DNA of 64,000 nt from Polaromonas sp. (GTDB lineage: Bacteria > Pseudomonadota > Gammaproteobacteria > Burkholderiales > Burkholderiaceae_C). Position 1 is the first letter of the stretch. Each line of letters starts with the position of its first letter. The notes under the pieces are model-generated. The model ran no database searches. It was not told where the DNA came from and saw only the letters and a list, made by a program, of their open reading frames with translations. Positions 28,426 to 37,505 of the stretch are shown here, piece by piece. The translations under genes were made by a program, and so were the position numbers. The stretch lies in assembly GCF_012927455.1 (NCBI RefSeq), contig NZ_JABBPE010000015.1:434001-498000 (forward strand), in the 5' to 3' direction.

Positions 28426-30081
28426 ATGTCCGCCACTTCCAGCATTTTTGACCAGGACCTGCCGCGCACCGAGGCAAATTACGCCGCGCTGTCGCCGCTG
28501 TCCTTCATTGAACGCAGCGCCGAGGTCTACCCGAACCGGCTGGCCGTGGTGCACGGCGACTTGCGCCGCAGCTGGGCCGAGGTTTTCACGCGCTGCCGCC
28601 AATTGGCCAGTGCGCTGCAGCAGCGCGGAATTGGCAAGGGCGACACCGTGGCGGTGATGCTGCCCAACACGCCGCCCATGGTCGAAGCCCATTTCGGCAT
28701 TCCAGTGACGGGTGCGGTGCTTAATGCGCTGAACACCCGGCTCGACGCCGAAACGATTGCCTTCATGCTGGACCACGGCGAGGCCAAAGTCGTCATCGTC
28801 GACCCGGAGTTTGCCGGCATCATGCAAAAAGCCCTGAGCCTGCGCAAGTCCAGCACGCCCTTGCTGGTGATTGATGTGGAAGACGCGCTCTATACCGGCC
28901 CGCTGCAGCGCATCGGCAGCATCAGTTACGACGAGTTTTTGGCCAGCGGCGACGCCGGCTTTGCCTGGCAGTTGCCGGCCGACGAATGGGACGCGATTGC
29001 GCTGAACTACACCAGTGGCACCACCGGCAACCCCAAGGGCGTGGTCTATCACCACCGCGGCGCGGCGCTCAATGCCGTGTCCAACATCCTCGAATGGGAC
29101 ATGCCCAAGCATTCGGTGTACCTGTGGACGCTGCCGATGTTTCACTGCAATGGCTGGTGTTTCCCGTGGACGGTGGCGGCGCGCGCCGGTGTCAACGTGT
29201 GCCTGCGCAGGGTCGAGGCGAAGGCGATTTTTGACGCGATTCGCCAGCACGGCGTCACCCACTATTGCGCCGCACCCATCGTGCACAGCGTGCTGGTCAA
29301 TGCGCCTGACGCCATGAAGCAGGGCCTGCCAGCCGGTGTCAAGGCCATGGTGGCCGGTGCGGCGCCACCCGCCTCCATGATCGAGGGCATGGAGGCGCTG
29401 GGCTTCGAGTTAACTCATGTCTATGGCCTGACCGAGGTCTATGGCCCGGCCACCGTCTGCGCCAAGCAAGACGGCTGGGAGGCGCTGGACATCGGCGAGC
29501 GCGCCCGCCTCAACGCGCGCCAGGGCGTGCGCTACCACCTGGAGCGCGATGTGCGCGTGCTCGATTCACTGACCCTGCAGCCGGTGCCGCCTGACGGCGA
29601 GACCATGGGCGAAATCATGTTCAAAGGCAATATAGCGATGAAGGGCTACCTGAAAAACGCCAAGGCGACCGAAGAATCTTTTGCTGGCGGCTGGTTTCAC
29701 AGCGGCGACCTGGCCGTGATGTACCCCGACGGCTACATCAAGATCAAGGACCGCAGCAAAGACATCATCATCTCCGGCGGCGAAAACATTTCCTCGATCG
29801 AGGTTGAAGACGTGCTGTATCGGCACCCCGACGTGTTAGCCGCCGCCGTGGTGGCCAGGGCCGACGCCAAGTGGGGCGAAACCCCCTGCGCCTTTGTCGA
29901 GTTGAAGGCGGGCGCGACCTGCACCGAGCAGGACATCGTGGCGCACTGCAAAAAACACCTGGCCGGCTTCAAGGTGCCGCGCGCCGTGGTGTTTGGCGAG
30001 CTGCCCAAAACCTCGACCGGCAAGATCCAGAAGTTTGAGTTGCGCAAGCAGGCCGGTTCGGCGGCAGCGATTGACGTCTGA
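28426..30081 (+). CDS. Acyl-CoA synthetase (AMP-forming)
   Basis: 551-residue adenylate-forming ligase that activates a carboxylic or fatty acid to its CoA thioester. The phosphate-binding motif YTSGTTGNPKGVVYH begins at residue ~194. HVYGLTEVYGPATV is the A5-type motif, GWFHSGDLAVMYPDGYIKIKD the hinge, and KTSTGKIQKFELRK carries the catalytic lysine. GGAGA precedes the ATG at 28426. Overall form is that of medium-chain/methylmercaptopropionate ligases. The exact acid is uncertain. No beta-oxidation operon adjoins. Confidence 0.88.
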   Translation: MSATSSIFDQDLPRTEANYAALSPLSFIERSAEVYPNRLAVVHGDLRRSWAEVFTRCRQLASALQQRGIGKGDTVAVMLPNTPPMVEAHFGIPVTGAVLNALNTRLDAETIAFMLDHGEAKVVIVDPEFAGIMQKALSLRKSSTPLLVIDVEDALYTGPLQRIGSISYDEFLASGDAGFAWQLPADEWDAIALNYTSGTTGNPKGVVYHHRGAALNAVSNILEWDMPKHSVYLWTLPMFHCNGWCFPWTVAARAGVNVCLRRVEAKAIFDAIRQHGVTHYCAAPIVHSVLVNAPDAMKQGLPAGVKAMVAGAAPPASMIEGMEALGFELTHVYGLTEVYGPATVCAKQDGWEALDIGERARLNARQGVRYHLERDVRVLDSLTLQPVPPDGETMGEIMFKGNIAMKGYLKNAKATEESFAGGWFHSGDLAVMYPDGYIKIKDRSKDIIISGGENISSIEVEDVLYRHPDVLAAAVVARADAKWGETPCAFVELKAGATCTEQDIVAHCKKHLAGFKVPRAVVFGELPKTSTGKIQKFELRKQAGSAAAIDV

Positions 30082-30163
30082 TGGGCTAAGCTGTTTTTCT
30101 GAAATGCAATGAGGCCCAATAAGGCGCAATGAGGCGGTTATGCCCTTGACGGATGGCTAATTT

Positions 30164-30210
30164 GCTATTAAAAACATAGCTGCTTGCGCCCGTATTCATT
30201 GGGCTACAAG
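30164..30210 (-). repeat. Dispersed ~50-bp repeat, copy 9 (full length)
   Basis: gctattaaaaacatagctgcttgcgcccg, then attgggctacaag: reverse orientation, nearly consensus, directly upstream of the YihY gene. Confidence 0.75.
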
Positions 30211-30241
30211 CACTTTTAATCATGAATAAAAAAATTTCATC

Positions 30242-31141
30242 ATGTTCACCATAGGGCGGCATGCTGCTTACGTGCTGGCGCATCCGGGCGCCTTCGCGCT
30301 GCAGGTACTCAAGGGCTTTCGCGCCAACCAGGGGCTGCTGCTGGCCGGGGCGGTGGCGTATTACGCCTTGCTGTCCCTCATTCCGCTGCTGATTCTGATT
30401 GCCATTGCGCTGTCGCATGTGATTGACCAAGCGGCGCTGCTCGAAGCACTCGGCCGCTACATCGGCTGGCTGGCGCCCGGGCAATCAGGCTTTATTGTGG
30501 GCGAGCTTAAAAACTTTCTGGCGCATCGCGAAGTGCTGGGCTGGGTGCTGCTGGCAACCATGCTGTTTTTTAGCTCGCTGGCCTTCACTGTGCTTGAAAA
30601 CGCCATGTCGGTGGTGTTTTTGCACCGCGTGGCCGTTCGGCGCCGCCATTTTTTGGTGTCCGCGGTGCTGCCCTACTGCTACATCCTGTCGCTGGGCGTG
30701 GGTTTGCTGCTGGTCACGCTGGTCTCGGGCAGCTTCAAGGCGCTGGGCGACAAAACCATCGAATTTTTGGGCTACAGCTGGTCGCTTAGCGGCTTTTCCG
30801 GTGCCTTGCTGTACCTGCTCGGGCTGGTGGGTGAGATCTTCATGCTGACCTCGGTTTACATGGTGATGCCGGTCGGCAAGCTGCGGCTGCGCCACGCGCT
30901 GATTGGCGGCGTTACTGCGGCACTGCTTTGGGAGCTGACGCGCCATCTCCTGCTTTGGTACTTTGCCTCGCTGTCGCAGGTCGGTCTGGTGTATGGCTCG
31001 CTGACCACCGCCATTGTGGTTTTGCTCAGCCTGGAAATCGCCGCCACGCTGCTGCTGCTGGGCGCGCAGGTGATCTCGGAATACGAGCGCATCGGCCTCG
31101 TTGCGCCGGATGCGCCGGTCCCGGCGATGCGGACAGATTAG
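30242..31141 (+). CDS. YihY/virulence factor BrkB family inner membrane protein
   Basis: 299-residue integral membrane protein with about six transmembrane segments. The N-terminal GFRANQGLLLAGAVAYYALLSLIPLL and the central SGALLYLLGLVGEIFMLTSVYMVMP match the YihY/BrkB family, formerly mis-annotated as ribonuclease BN. The C-terminal part reads LRHALIGGVTAALLWELTRHLL and GSLTTAIVVLLSLEIAATLLL. Molecular function is unknown in the family. It stands alone between two repeat copies. Confidence 0.88.
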   Translation: MFTIGRHAAYVLAHPGAFALQVLKGFRANQGLLLAGAVAYYALLSLIPLLILIAIALSHVIDQAALLEALGRYIGWLAPGQSGFIVGELKNFLAHREVLGWVLLATMLFFSSLAFTVLENAMSVVFLHRVAVRRRHFLVSAVLPYCYILSLGVGLLLVTLVSGSFKALGDKTIEFLGYSWSLSGFSGALLYLLGLVGEIFMLTSVYMVMPVGKLRLRHALIGGVTAALLWELTRHLLLWYFASLSQVGLVYGSLTTAIVVLLSLEIAATLLLLGAQVISEYERIGLVAPDAPVPAMRTD

Positions 31142-31179
31142 CCGCGCACCTTGCTCTGACTTGAAGAAGGGCGCTGAGT

Positions 31180-31227
31180 GCTATTACAATCATAGCTGCT
31201 AGCGCCCGTCCTGTACGGCTATAAGCC
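31180..31227 (-). repeat. Dispersed ~50-bp repeat, copy 10
   Basis: gctattacaatcatagctgctagcgcccg, then ggctataagcc; full length, reverse orientation, just after the YihY gene. The 31228-31385 stretch holds nothing recognised. Confidence 0.7.
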
Positions 31228-31385
31228 GGATTTTTCCATTTTTTAGCGCCGATGCGTCGATCCCAAGCAGGTCGGGTTAGTCGAAGGCGTAACCCGGCAT
31301 AGGCGCTTGTAACAGCTGCTGTCTGCCCACGCTGCGACAAGCCGCCCTAGGGGACTACTCGAGAGGAAATATCCGCACCGCTACC

Positions 31386-33242
31386 TCAATCCCCCATCAC
31401 TAACCCTTCGCGCCGCGGGTCGGCGCCGCCCAGCCACAACGGCGTGCCGTGCGCCTGGCCCCGCGTGATCGCCTGCAGGCCGCTGGTCATAGGCACCTCG
31501 CGCACCTCGGCACCGCGCGTGCGCAAGGCTTCAACGGTGGCCGGCGGAAAACGTTTCTCCTCCAGCATGGAGGGGCCGTTCGTCGATGCGAAGTTGGGCA
31601 GGTCAATCGCCTGCTGCGGCATCAGGCCCCAGTTCAGCACGCCGTAAATCGTTTTGGCGGTGAAGTGGATGATCAGCGCGCCGCCCGGGCTGCCGCCACT
31701 CATGACGAGCTGGCCGCTGGCTTTGTCAAACACCAGCGTGGGCGACATCGACGAGCGCGGCCGCTTGCCGGACTGAACGCGGTTGGCCACCGGATTGCCG
31801 TCGGCGTCGCTAGGCGCAAAACTGAAGTCGGTCAGCTCGTTGTTCAGCAAAAATCCGCCCGCCTTGCCGGTGCCGCCATCGGTCATCAGGCGCGAGCCGA
31901 ATTGGTCTTCAATCGTCGTCGTCATGGCAATCGCATTGCCAAAACTGTCAACGATGCTGATGTGCGAGGTGCCGTGTTCGGGCTGCTCCGGCATCGGCGC
32001 ATAGGACGTTTTGATGACGCTGGGATCGCCGGGCTTGGCGGTCTTCATGCTCGGGCCGGCGACCTGAATCAGCTTGGCGCGCTCCTTCAGGTAGCCCGGG
32101 TCCAGCAAAGTCATCCAGCTGCCGCCGGGCGGCGTCACAAAGTCGGGATCGCCTAGGTATTGGGCACGGTCGGCAAAGGCCAGGCGCGAGGCTTCGGTGT
32201 ACAGATGCAGCCAGTCGGCTGACGGTGCGGGGCTGGTGGTGCCGGGAACGCCGCCGATGCCGCTTGCCAGCGGCAGCGTGGCTGCGGGCGTGTTGTTCAA
32301 AATCCCCAGGATCTGCCCGACGGCAATCGCCCCCGAGCTCGGCGGCGGCATGCCGCACAGGCGGTAAGCCTTCGAATTTGCGCTGTAGTCGGCACAGATC
32401 GGTTCGCGCTTTTTTGCCTGGTAGCTGGCCAGATCGCTCAGCGCCAGCTTGCCCGGGTTGGTCGGGTGGCTTTGCACCTTGGTGACGATGGCTTGGGCGA
32501 CCGGACCGGTCATCAGCGCGCTCGAGCCTTTGCTGGCAATTTGTCGCAGCACGTCGGCCAGCGCCGGGTTGCGCAAGGTCGCAGCTACATCGACCGGTGT
32601 GCCGTCGGCTTTGTAGAAGTAGGCGGCGGCGGTGCTGTCGTTCTTAAGGTATTTTTCATCCTTGAGCAATGTATTGAGTCGCGCGCTGACCTTGAAACCG
32701 TTGTCGGCCAGTTGGATGGCGGGCGCAAAAAGTTGCGCCCACGGCAGCTTGCCGTATTGCTTGTGCGCCATTTCCAGCACGCGCACCGTGCCGGGCGTGC
32801 CGACCGAGCGGCCACCGACCACGCCGTCGTAAAACGCCATGGGCTTGCCATCAGCGCCCAGAAACAGTTTTTCATCGGCGGCTGCCGGAGCCGTTTCGCG
32901 GCCATCAAAGGCTTCTACCTTGCTGCCACTCGAATGCAGCAGGAACGCACCGCCGCCGATTCCGCTCGATTGCGGCTCCACCAGGGTCAGCACCATTTGC
33001 ACCGCAATGGCCGCGTCAATCGCCGAACCGCCGGCTTTGAGGATCTGGTAGCCCGCGTCGGTTGCCAGCGGGTTGGCCGCAGCGACAGCAAACTTTGTCG
33101 CGGACCAACCGGGCTTGGGCGTGAAGCCGGAAGAACCTTCAGGCTGCTGCGTGGGCGCGTTGTACGCAAACTGGCTTGGGGGGGAATTGGCGCAGGCCGC
33201 CAGCAAGGCGGCAAGGGCAACAGAGGTCAACAGGCGTTTCAT
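31386..33242 (-). CDS. ggt: Gamma-glutamyltranspeptidase
   Basis: 618-residue Ntn-hydrolase that cleaves gamma-glutamyl bonds, mainly of glutathione, outside the cytoplasm. The signal MKRLLTSVALAALLAACANS has a lipobox, so this copy is probably a membrane lipoprotein. The large subunit contains ATDAGYQILKAGGSAIDAAI and QSSGIGGGAFLL. Autocleavage occurs before the conserved Thr in EHGTSHISIVDSFGNAIAMT, and KRPRSSMSPTLVFD and MSGGSPGGALI lie in the small subunit. All catalytic segments are intact. Monocistronic. Confidence 0.94.
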   Translation of the reverse strand: MKRLLTSVALAALLAACANSPPSQFAYNAPTQQPEGSSGFTPKPGWSATKFAVAAANPLATDAGYQILKAGGSAIDAAIAVQMVLTLVEPQSSGIGGGAFLLHSSGSKVEAFDGRETAPAAADEKLFLGADGKPMAFYDGVVGGRSVGTPGTVRVLEMAHKQYGKLPWAQLFAPAIQLADNGFKVSARLNTLLKDEKYLKNDSTAAAYFYKADGTPVDVAATLRNPALADVLRQIASKGSSALMTGPVAQAIVTKVQSHPTNPGKLALSDLASYQAKKREPICADYSANSKAYRLCGMPPPSSGAIAVGQILGILNNTPAATLPLASGIGGVPGTTSPAPSADWLHLYTEASRLAFADRAQYLGDPDFVTPPGGSWMTLLDPGYLKERAKLIQVAGPSMKTAKPGDPSVIKTSYAPMPEQPEHGTSHISIVDSFGNAIAMTTTIEDQFGSRLMTDGGTGKAGGFLLNNELTDFSFAPSDADGNPVANRVQSGKRPRSSMSPTLVFDKASGQLVMSGGSPGGALIIHFTAKTIYGVLNWGLMPQQAIDLPNFASTNGPSMLEEKRFPPATVEALRTRGAEVREVPMTSGLQAITRGQAHGTPLWLGGADPRREGLVMGD

Positions 33243-33346
33243 GCAATCTCCTCAAGAAGTTATGAGCAGCCATGGTACGCGCGGCAGCGTGGTCTGAGAA
33301 GATTGCCGTGCTATTTACGCTGTTTGTGCTGTTTATTGGTCATTTT

Positions 33347-33395
33347 GGCCTCTAGACCAATAGGGGCGGGCGCAAGCAGCTATCAAAAAAAGAGC
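33347..33395 (+). repeat. Dispersed ~50-bp repeat, copy 11 (full length)
   Basis: ggcctctagaccaat, gggcgggcgcaagc and agctatcaaaaaaagagc. The right arm of the core is mutated. Confidence 0.65.
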
Positions 33396-33429
33396 AAAAA
33401 AAAGCGCCGCCCGTTGCCGGCGGCGCTTG
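33395..33429 (-). terminator. Rho-independent terminator of the short-chain dehydrogenase gene
   Basis: Arms aagcgccgcc / ggcggcgctt with a 7-base loop, followed on the minus strand by a run of at least eight T. It adjoins repeat copy 11. Confidence 0.85.
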
Positions 33430-33457
33430 TTGCTGATGGCTTGAAAGTCTTGAGGCC

Positions 33458-34225
33458 TTAGCGTGGTGCCAGGCGAATCGCGCCGTCCAGGCGAATCACT
33501 TCGCCATTGAGCATGTCGTTTTCAAAGATGTGCTTGGCCAGCTTGGCATAGTCTTGTGGCGTACCGAGGCGCGAAGGGAAGGGCACCGACGCGGCCAGCG
33601 AGTCCTGCACCTCTTGCGGCATGCCAAACATCATCGGCGTGCCGAAGATGCCGGGGGCAATCGTCATGTTGCGGATGCCGTTGCGCGCCAGATCGCGGGC
33701 AATCGGCAGCGTCATGCCAACCACGCCGCCCTTGGATGCGCTGTAGGCGGCCTGGCCCATTTGCCCGTCATAGGCCGCCACCGAAGCGGTGGAAATCAGC
33801 ACGCCGCGCTCGCCGGTAGCTTCGGGCTCGTTCTTGCTCATGGCCTCTGCGGACAAGCGGATCATATTGAAGCTGCCCACCAGATTGACGGTGATGGTTT
33901 TGGTGAAGGTTGCCAGCGTGTGCGCGCCGCTTTTACCGACCGTTTTTTCGGCCGGTGCAATGCCGGCGCAATTGACCAGACCCATCAACTTGCCCATGGA
34001 CACGGCCTTGGCCACCACGGCTTGACCGTCGGCCTCCTGGCTGACGTCGCATTTCACGAAAGCGGCTTTGCCTTCGCCGAGGTCCTTGGCAATGGCTTCG
34101 CCTTTTTCAACCTGCATGTCGGCAATCACCACCTTGGCGCCGTTGGCGACCAGCATGCGCGCCGTGCCTTCGCCCAGCCCTGATGCGCCACCGGTGACGA
34201 TAAATACCTTGCCTGCGATTTCCAT
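33458..34225 (-). CDS. Short-chain dehydrogenase, 3-hydroxyacyl-CoA dehydrogenase type II (HSD10-like)
   Basis: 255-residue classical SDR that oxidises 3-hydroxyacyl-CoA with NAD. The cofactor motif is [15 protein letters not shown] at the N-terminus, followed by [10 protein letters not shown] and [14 protein letters not shown]. The catalytic triad is seen in [20 protein letters not shown] and the SASKGGV lysine. The [20 protein letters not shown] insertion is typical of the type II/HSD17B10 branch. A fatty-acid or branched-chain degradation role is likely. Single gene with its own terminator. Confidence 0.9.
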   Translation of the reverse strand: MEIAGKVFIVTGGASGLGEGTARMLVANGAKVVIADMQVEKGEAIAKDLGEGKAAFVKCDVSQEADGQAVVAKAVSMGKLMGLVNCAGIAPAEKTVGKSGAHTLATFTKTITVNLVGSFNMIRLSAEAMSKNEPEATGERGVLISTASVAAYDGQMGQAAYSASKGGVVGMTLPIARDLARNGIRNMTIAPGIFGTPMMFGMPQEVQDSLAASVPFPSRLGTPQDYAKLAKHIFENDMLNGEVIRLDGAIRLAPR

Positions 34226-34344
34226 GGGGTGTTCCTTGATGTAGAGGGTTGAAAGTCAAAAAAACGAAGCGACGAAACTGATGAAATTGGCGCTAACCTC
34301 AGCGTCAATGTCTACGTCAGTTTGAGCATTAATTATCGCCCATG

Positions 34345-34380
34345 AAAAAGGCCGGCCCTCTTGCGATGGCCGGCCTTTTT
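34345..34380 (-). terminator. Terminator of the iron-binding protein gene
   Basis: Perfect 13-base arms aaaaaggccggcc / ggccggccttttt with a 10-base loop. T-runs on both strands. Confidence 0.85.
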
Positions 34381-34395
34381 AGCAAGCTTTGCGGT

Positions 34396-35454
34396 TTACT
34401 TGTAGCCCACGCGATCAAGCATCTGCTGCACTTTCAGCTGGTTCGCCGCGACCGCGCTGATGGGGATGGTTTCTGTCTTGAAGCCATCGTCCGTCATGGC
34501 CTGCAAGGCCGGGTTGCTGACTTTCACGCTGGCGACGGCGGGCCATTCGTTGTTGCCGTTGGCGAAATAGTTTTGCGCCTCCGGGCTGGCCATGTATTCC
34601 ATGAACTTGACGGCGTTGGCTGTGTTCTTGGCATTTTTGGCGACCGCGGCGCCGGCAATGTTCACATGTGTGCCCCAGCTTTGCTGGTTGGGAAACACCA
34701 CGCCGACTTTTTCAGCCACCGCTTTGTCTTCAGGCGCATTGGAGCGCATGAGGCGCGCCAGGTAGTAGGTGTTGGTCAGCGCCACGCCGCATTCGCCGCT
34801 GGCCACCGCCTTGATCTGGTCGGTATCGCCGCCCTTGGGGTCGCGCGCCATGTTGGTCACCAGGCCCTTGAGCCACTGCTCGGCCTTGGCTTCGCCCAGA
34901 TGCTCGGTGACAGCGCCAAACAGCGAAAGGTTGTAGGGGTGCGAGCCCGAGCGGGTGCACAGCAGCCCCTTGTTTTTCGGGTCGGCCAACTCTTCGTAGG
35001 TGTCCACGTTGGCCTTCGGGACCCTGGCCTTGTCGTACACCACCACGCGCGCGCGGGTGGAAAAGCCGAACCAGGTCGTGCCCTCGGCAGATGCCTTGGC
35101 GCGCAGCCGGACCGGAATGGCGGCTTCCAGCAGCGGCGACTTGATGGGCTTGAACAGACCCTCTACATCGCCCTTACCGAGGCGGGCCGCATCGACCAGC
35201 AAAATCACGTCGGCGGGGGAGGCAGCACCTTCGGCTTTCAGTCGCGCCAAAATGCCTGCGTCGTCGGCGTCCACGCGGTTCACCTTGATGCCGGTGGCTT
35301 TGGTGAAGTCGCTGTACATCGCTTCGTCGGTCTGGTAGTGGCGTGCAGAATACAGGTTGACAACCTGTTCCTGGGCGCTGGCGCTGCCCACGCTGCCCAG
35401 CAAGGCTGCGGAAGCCAGCGCAAGACAAGTCAATGACGGAGCTTTTTTGAACAT
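34396..35454 (-). CDS. Fe(3+)-type ABC transporter periplasmic binding protein (FbpA/FutA family)
   Basis: 352-residue class II solute-binding protein. The signal peptide MFKKAPSLTCLALASAALLGSVGSASA ends in a good cleavage site, so the start is the ATG at 35454 and not the longer open frame that overlaps the divergent gene. QVVNLYSARHYQTDEAMY is the FbpA N-terminal motif. Tyrosine ligands expected in this family lie near the C-terminal lobe (ALTNTYYLARLM). It binds ferric iron in the periplasm. Permease and ATPase genes are not adjacent. A Fur-like palindrome lies upstream. Confidence 0.88.
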   Translation of the reverse strand: MFKKAPSLTCLALASAALLGSVGSASAQEQVVNLYSARHYQTDEAMYSDFTKATGIKVNRVDADDAGILARLKAEGAASPADVILLVDAARLGKGDVEGLFKPIKSPLLEAAIPVRLRAKASAEGTTWFGFSTRARVVVYDKARVPKANVDTYEELADPKNKGLLCTRSGSHPYNLSLFGAVTEHLGEAKAEQWLKGLVTNMARDPKGGDTDQIKAVASGECGVALTNTYYLARLMRSNAPEDKAVAEKVGVVFPNQQSWGTHVNIAGAAVAKNAKNTANAVKFMEYMASPEAQNYFANGNNEWPAVASVKVSNPALQAMTDDGFKTETIPISAVAANQLKVQQMLDRVGYK

Positions 35455-35499
35455 GTTGAAAACCCTGAAAAGTTGGTGTGAAATGAGTGTAATGCAAAC

Positions 35500-35512
35500 G
35501 CGAACTATTCGC
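35500..35512. promoter_or_regulatory. Candidate iron-regulator operator in the fbpA-like/patatin divergent region
   Basis: GCGAA-CTA-TTCGC inverted repeat, 46 bases upstream of the iron-binding protein start. Position and form resemble a Fur box, but the match is partial. Confidence 0.3.
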
Positions 35513-35605
35513 AATAAGTTGGAGGCAGTGTTACTTTTTAGCGCATGTGAAGGGGCGGCCAGCGCTTTGGCGGCCCAATTGCTGGCCATCCGCAGCCGGC
35601 AGCCG

Positions 35606-36511
35606 GTGCGGCGCGCGCTCTGTCTGCTGGTCTTGCCCGCCTGGTTGCTGGCGGGTTGCGCTTCGCCACCGGCTGACCGGGCTTCCGTCCTGGCCGCTCC
35701 AGCCGCAACCGCCGTCAAAAAACCGCTAAAAATCGGCCTGGCGCTGGGCGGCGGCGCGGCGCGCGGTTTTGCCCATGTCGGCGTGATTGCCGTGCTCGAA
35801 GAAGCCGGGCTCAAGCCGCAGCTGGTCGTCGGCACCTCGGCCGGCAGCCTGGTGGCGGCGCTTTACGCCAGCGGCAAGAGCAGCGCCCAGTTGCAGCAGA
35901 CTGCGCTCAACATGGAAGAGGTCGCCATCACCGACTGGATGCTGCCCATTTTCGGCCGCGGCATGTTTCGCGGCGAGGCGCTGGCGCGCTATGTCAACGA
36001 CCTGGTGGCGGGCCGGCTGATTGAAAACATGGCGATTCCGCTCGGCATTGTGGCAACTGATCTGAACAGCGGGCAAGCCGTGCTGTTCCAGCGCGGCGAT
36101 ACCGGCACGGCGGTGCGCGCATCGAGTGCCGTGCCGGCGGTGTTTGTGCCAGTCAAGGTGAATGGCCACGAATATGTCGATGGCGGCCTGGTGTCGCCGG
36201 TGCCGGTGCGTTTCGCGCGGCAAATGGGCGCCGATCTGGTGATTGCCGTCGATATCTCCAGTCCGCCCGAAGGCAATCCGTCTGATGGCACGCTGCAGAT
36301 CCTGTTGCAGACTTTCGCCATCATGGGCAAAAGCATCAACCAGTATGAATTGAAGGACGCCGATATTGTGGTGAGGCCTTCGCTGGTTGGATTGAAGAGT
36401 GCCGACTTCTCGGCCCGGCAACGCGCCATAGACGCCGGTCGGGCGGCTATGCTGGCGGCGCTGCCCGCGCTTAAGGCCAGGCTGGCAACCGGAGTCGCGC
36501 TGGCGCGCTAA
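35606..36511 (+). CDS. Patatin-like phospholipase, lipoprotein
   Basis: Serine lipase of the RssA/patatin group, about 301 residues from the chosen GTG. From there the N-terminus VRRALCLLVLPAWLLAGC is a classic lipoprotein signal with lipobox LAGC. An in-frame ATG at 35483 is the alternative, but it would leave only 28 bases to the divergent start. The oxyanion loop is GLALGGGAARGFAHVGV, the nucleophile is in VVGTSAGSLVAALYASG and the catalytic Asp in EYVDGGLVSPVPV. Probably acts on envelope phospholipids. Confidence 0.85.
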   Translation: MRRALCLLVLPAWLLAGCASPPADRASVLAAPAATAVKKPLKIGLALGGGAARGFAHVGVIAVLEEAGLKPQLVVGTSAGSLVAALYASGKSSAQLQQTALNMEEVAITDWMLPIFGRGMFRGEALARYVNDLVAGRLIENMAIPLGIVATDLNSGQAVLFQRGDTGTAVRASSAVPAVFVPVKVNGHEYVDGGLVSPVPVRFARQMGADLVIAVDISSPPEGNPSDGTLQILLQTFAIMGKSINQYELKDADIVVRPSLVGLKSADFSARQRAIDAGRAAMLAALPALKARLATGVALAR

Positions 36512-36550
36512 CGAGCGTGCTGGTGTGCTCTGTTTTTGATACCTGCCTAA

Positions 36551-36574
36551 GCCTGTTCTGATTGGGCTAGAGGC
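36551..36574 (-). repeat. Dispersed repeat, copy 12 (partial arm)
   Basis: 'gcctgttctgattgggctagaggc' is the tagcccaat arm in reverse orientation. The core is absent. Confidence 0.45.
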
Positions 36575-36582
36575 TAATTAGA

Positions 36583-36615
36583 CGAAAAAAAAGCCCAATC
36601 TTGCGATCGGGCTTT
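36583..36615 (-). terminator. Terminator of the phasin gene
   Basis: Arms aagcccaatc / gatcgggctt with one mismatch and a 4-base loop, followed on the minus strand by eight T. It lies ~140 bases beyond the phasin stop; the intervening 36616-36757 holds nothing recognised. Confidence 0.7.
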
Positions 36616-36757
36616 AAGCGGGTCCGTGAAACTGAATTTCTGGAAGGACCCGAGGAGACAACTGCATTTTTTGAAAATCCGGCTCATTCAAGCAGGATTT
36701 TGTAGCGAGCTCCCTGAACAGGGTGACACCCAAAGGTGCCGCACCGATCAATGCAAA

Positions 36758-37300
36758 TTAACGCTTTTTGGCAACGCTTTTGGAAGCGTTCACTGCGGAG
36801 GCAGTGGCGTTGTTGAAATTCGTTTCGGCCATGTCGCTGGCTTGCTTGACAACTTTCTGCACCGACTCGTAAGCGGTGTTGGCAGCAGTCACGGCGCTTT
36901 TCATCATGGCCACTGCGGTTTCAGAGCCGGCAGGTGCATTGCTGGAAGCGTTATCAACCAGGCTAACCAATTTCTTTTGTGCTTCAGCAGCCTGGCCTTC
37001 AAAGGTCTTGTTGATGTCGGCACTAGCAGCGGTAGCGATGTCATACAGGTGACGGCTGTAAGCGGCGGTTTTTTCAGCCAGCGGCTGAACCATGCCAGCT
37101 TGCAGGGCCATCAGCTCTTGCGCGTCTTTGACGGCCATCACGGCTTGAGCGTGGTTGGCGGTTTCAGCCAAGGCGGCCTTGGTGGCTTGCACGTTAAGTT
37201 CGACCAGCTTTTCAACGCCTTCAAAAGCTTTTTGGGTCAAACCAAACAGGGTTTCGATGTTGGCTTTGTGGGCGGCCATAACTTGTTCAGCGGTCAGCAT
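36758..37300 (-). CDS. phaP: Phasin family protein (polyhydroxyalkanoate granule-associated)
   Basis: 180-residue helical amphipathic protein of the Phasin_2 type that coats PHA granules and limits their coalescence. Features are the N-terminal [30 protein letters not shown] region, no cysteine, and repeated Ala-rich helices ([20 protein letters not shown]). The length is usual. A good promoter (TTGCAA, 16 bases, TATAAT) lies upstream between two TGC-rich palindromes, as expected of a gene controlled by the PHA repressor PhaR (inference). Confidence 0.92.
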   Translation of the reverse strand: MLTAEQVMAAHKANIETLFGLTQKAFEGVEKLVELNVQATKAALAETANHAQAVMAVKDAQELMALQAGMVQPLAEKTAAYSRHLYDIATAASADINKTFEGQAAEAQKKLVSLVDNASSNAPAGSETAVAMMKSAVTAANTAYESVQKVVKQASDMAETNFNNATASAVNASKSVAKKR

Positions 37301-37350
37301 ATAAAAATCTCCAAATAGGTTGTAAACGAGAATAGTTGCGTTGCGCTGAA

Positions 37351-37424
37351 TTGCTGCACTGCAACATGGATGAATTATACCGCCTGTTCATACCATTGCA
37401 AATGTTTTTTGCTGCAGTGCAGCA
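37351..37424 (-). promoter_or_regulatory. phaP promoter with flanking TGC-rich palindromes (candidate PhaR sites)
   Basis: On the minus strand the -35 TTGCAA (37396-37401) and -10 TATAAT (37374-37379) are 16 bases apart. TGCTGCA-G-TGCAGCA (37410-37424) lies just upstream and TTGC-TGCACT-GCAA (37351-37364) at the likely transcription start. PhaR proteins are known to bind CTGC-N-GCAG-type sites. Confidence 0.55.
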
Positions 37425-37505
37425 TTTTAGAAGTGACCCCCTAATTGGCGCCGGCATTGGCTTTTCTTTTTTTGTTTTGACCTTTTTCCTCATAACAGGT
37501 TCACC

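Noticed and set aside
35455..35835. 127-residue N-terminal extension of the iron-binding protein
   Set aside because: It overlaps the patatin gene and would place the clear signal peptide internally; the start at 35454 is better.
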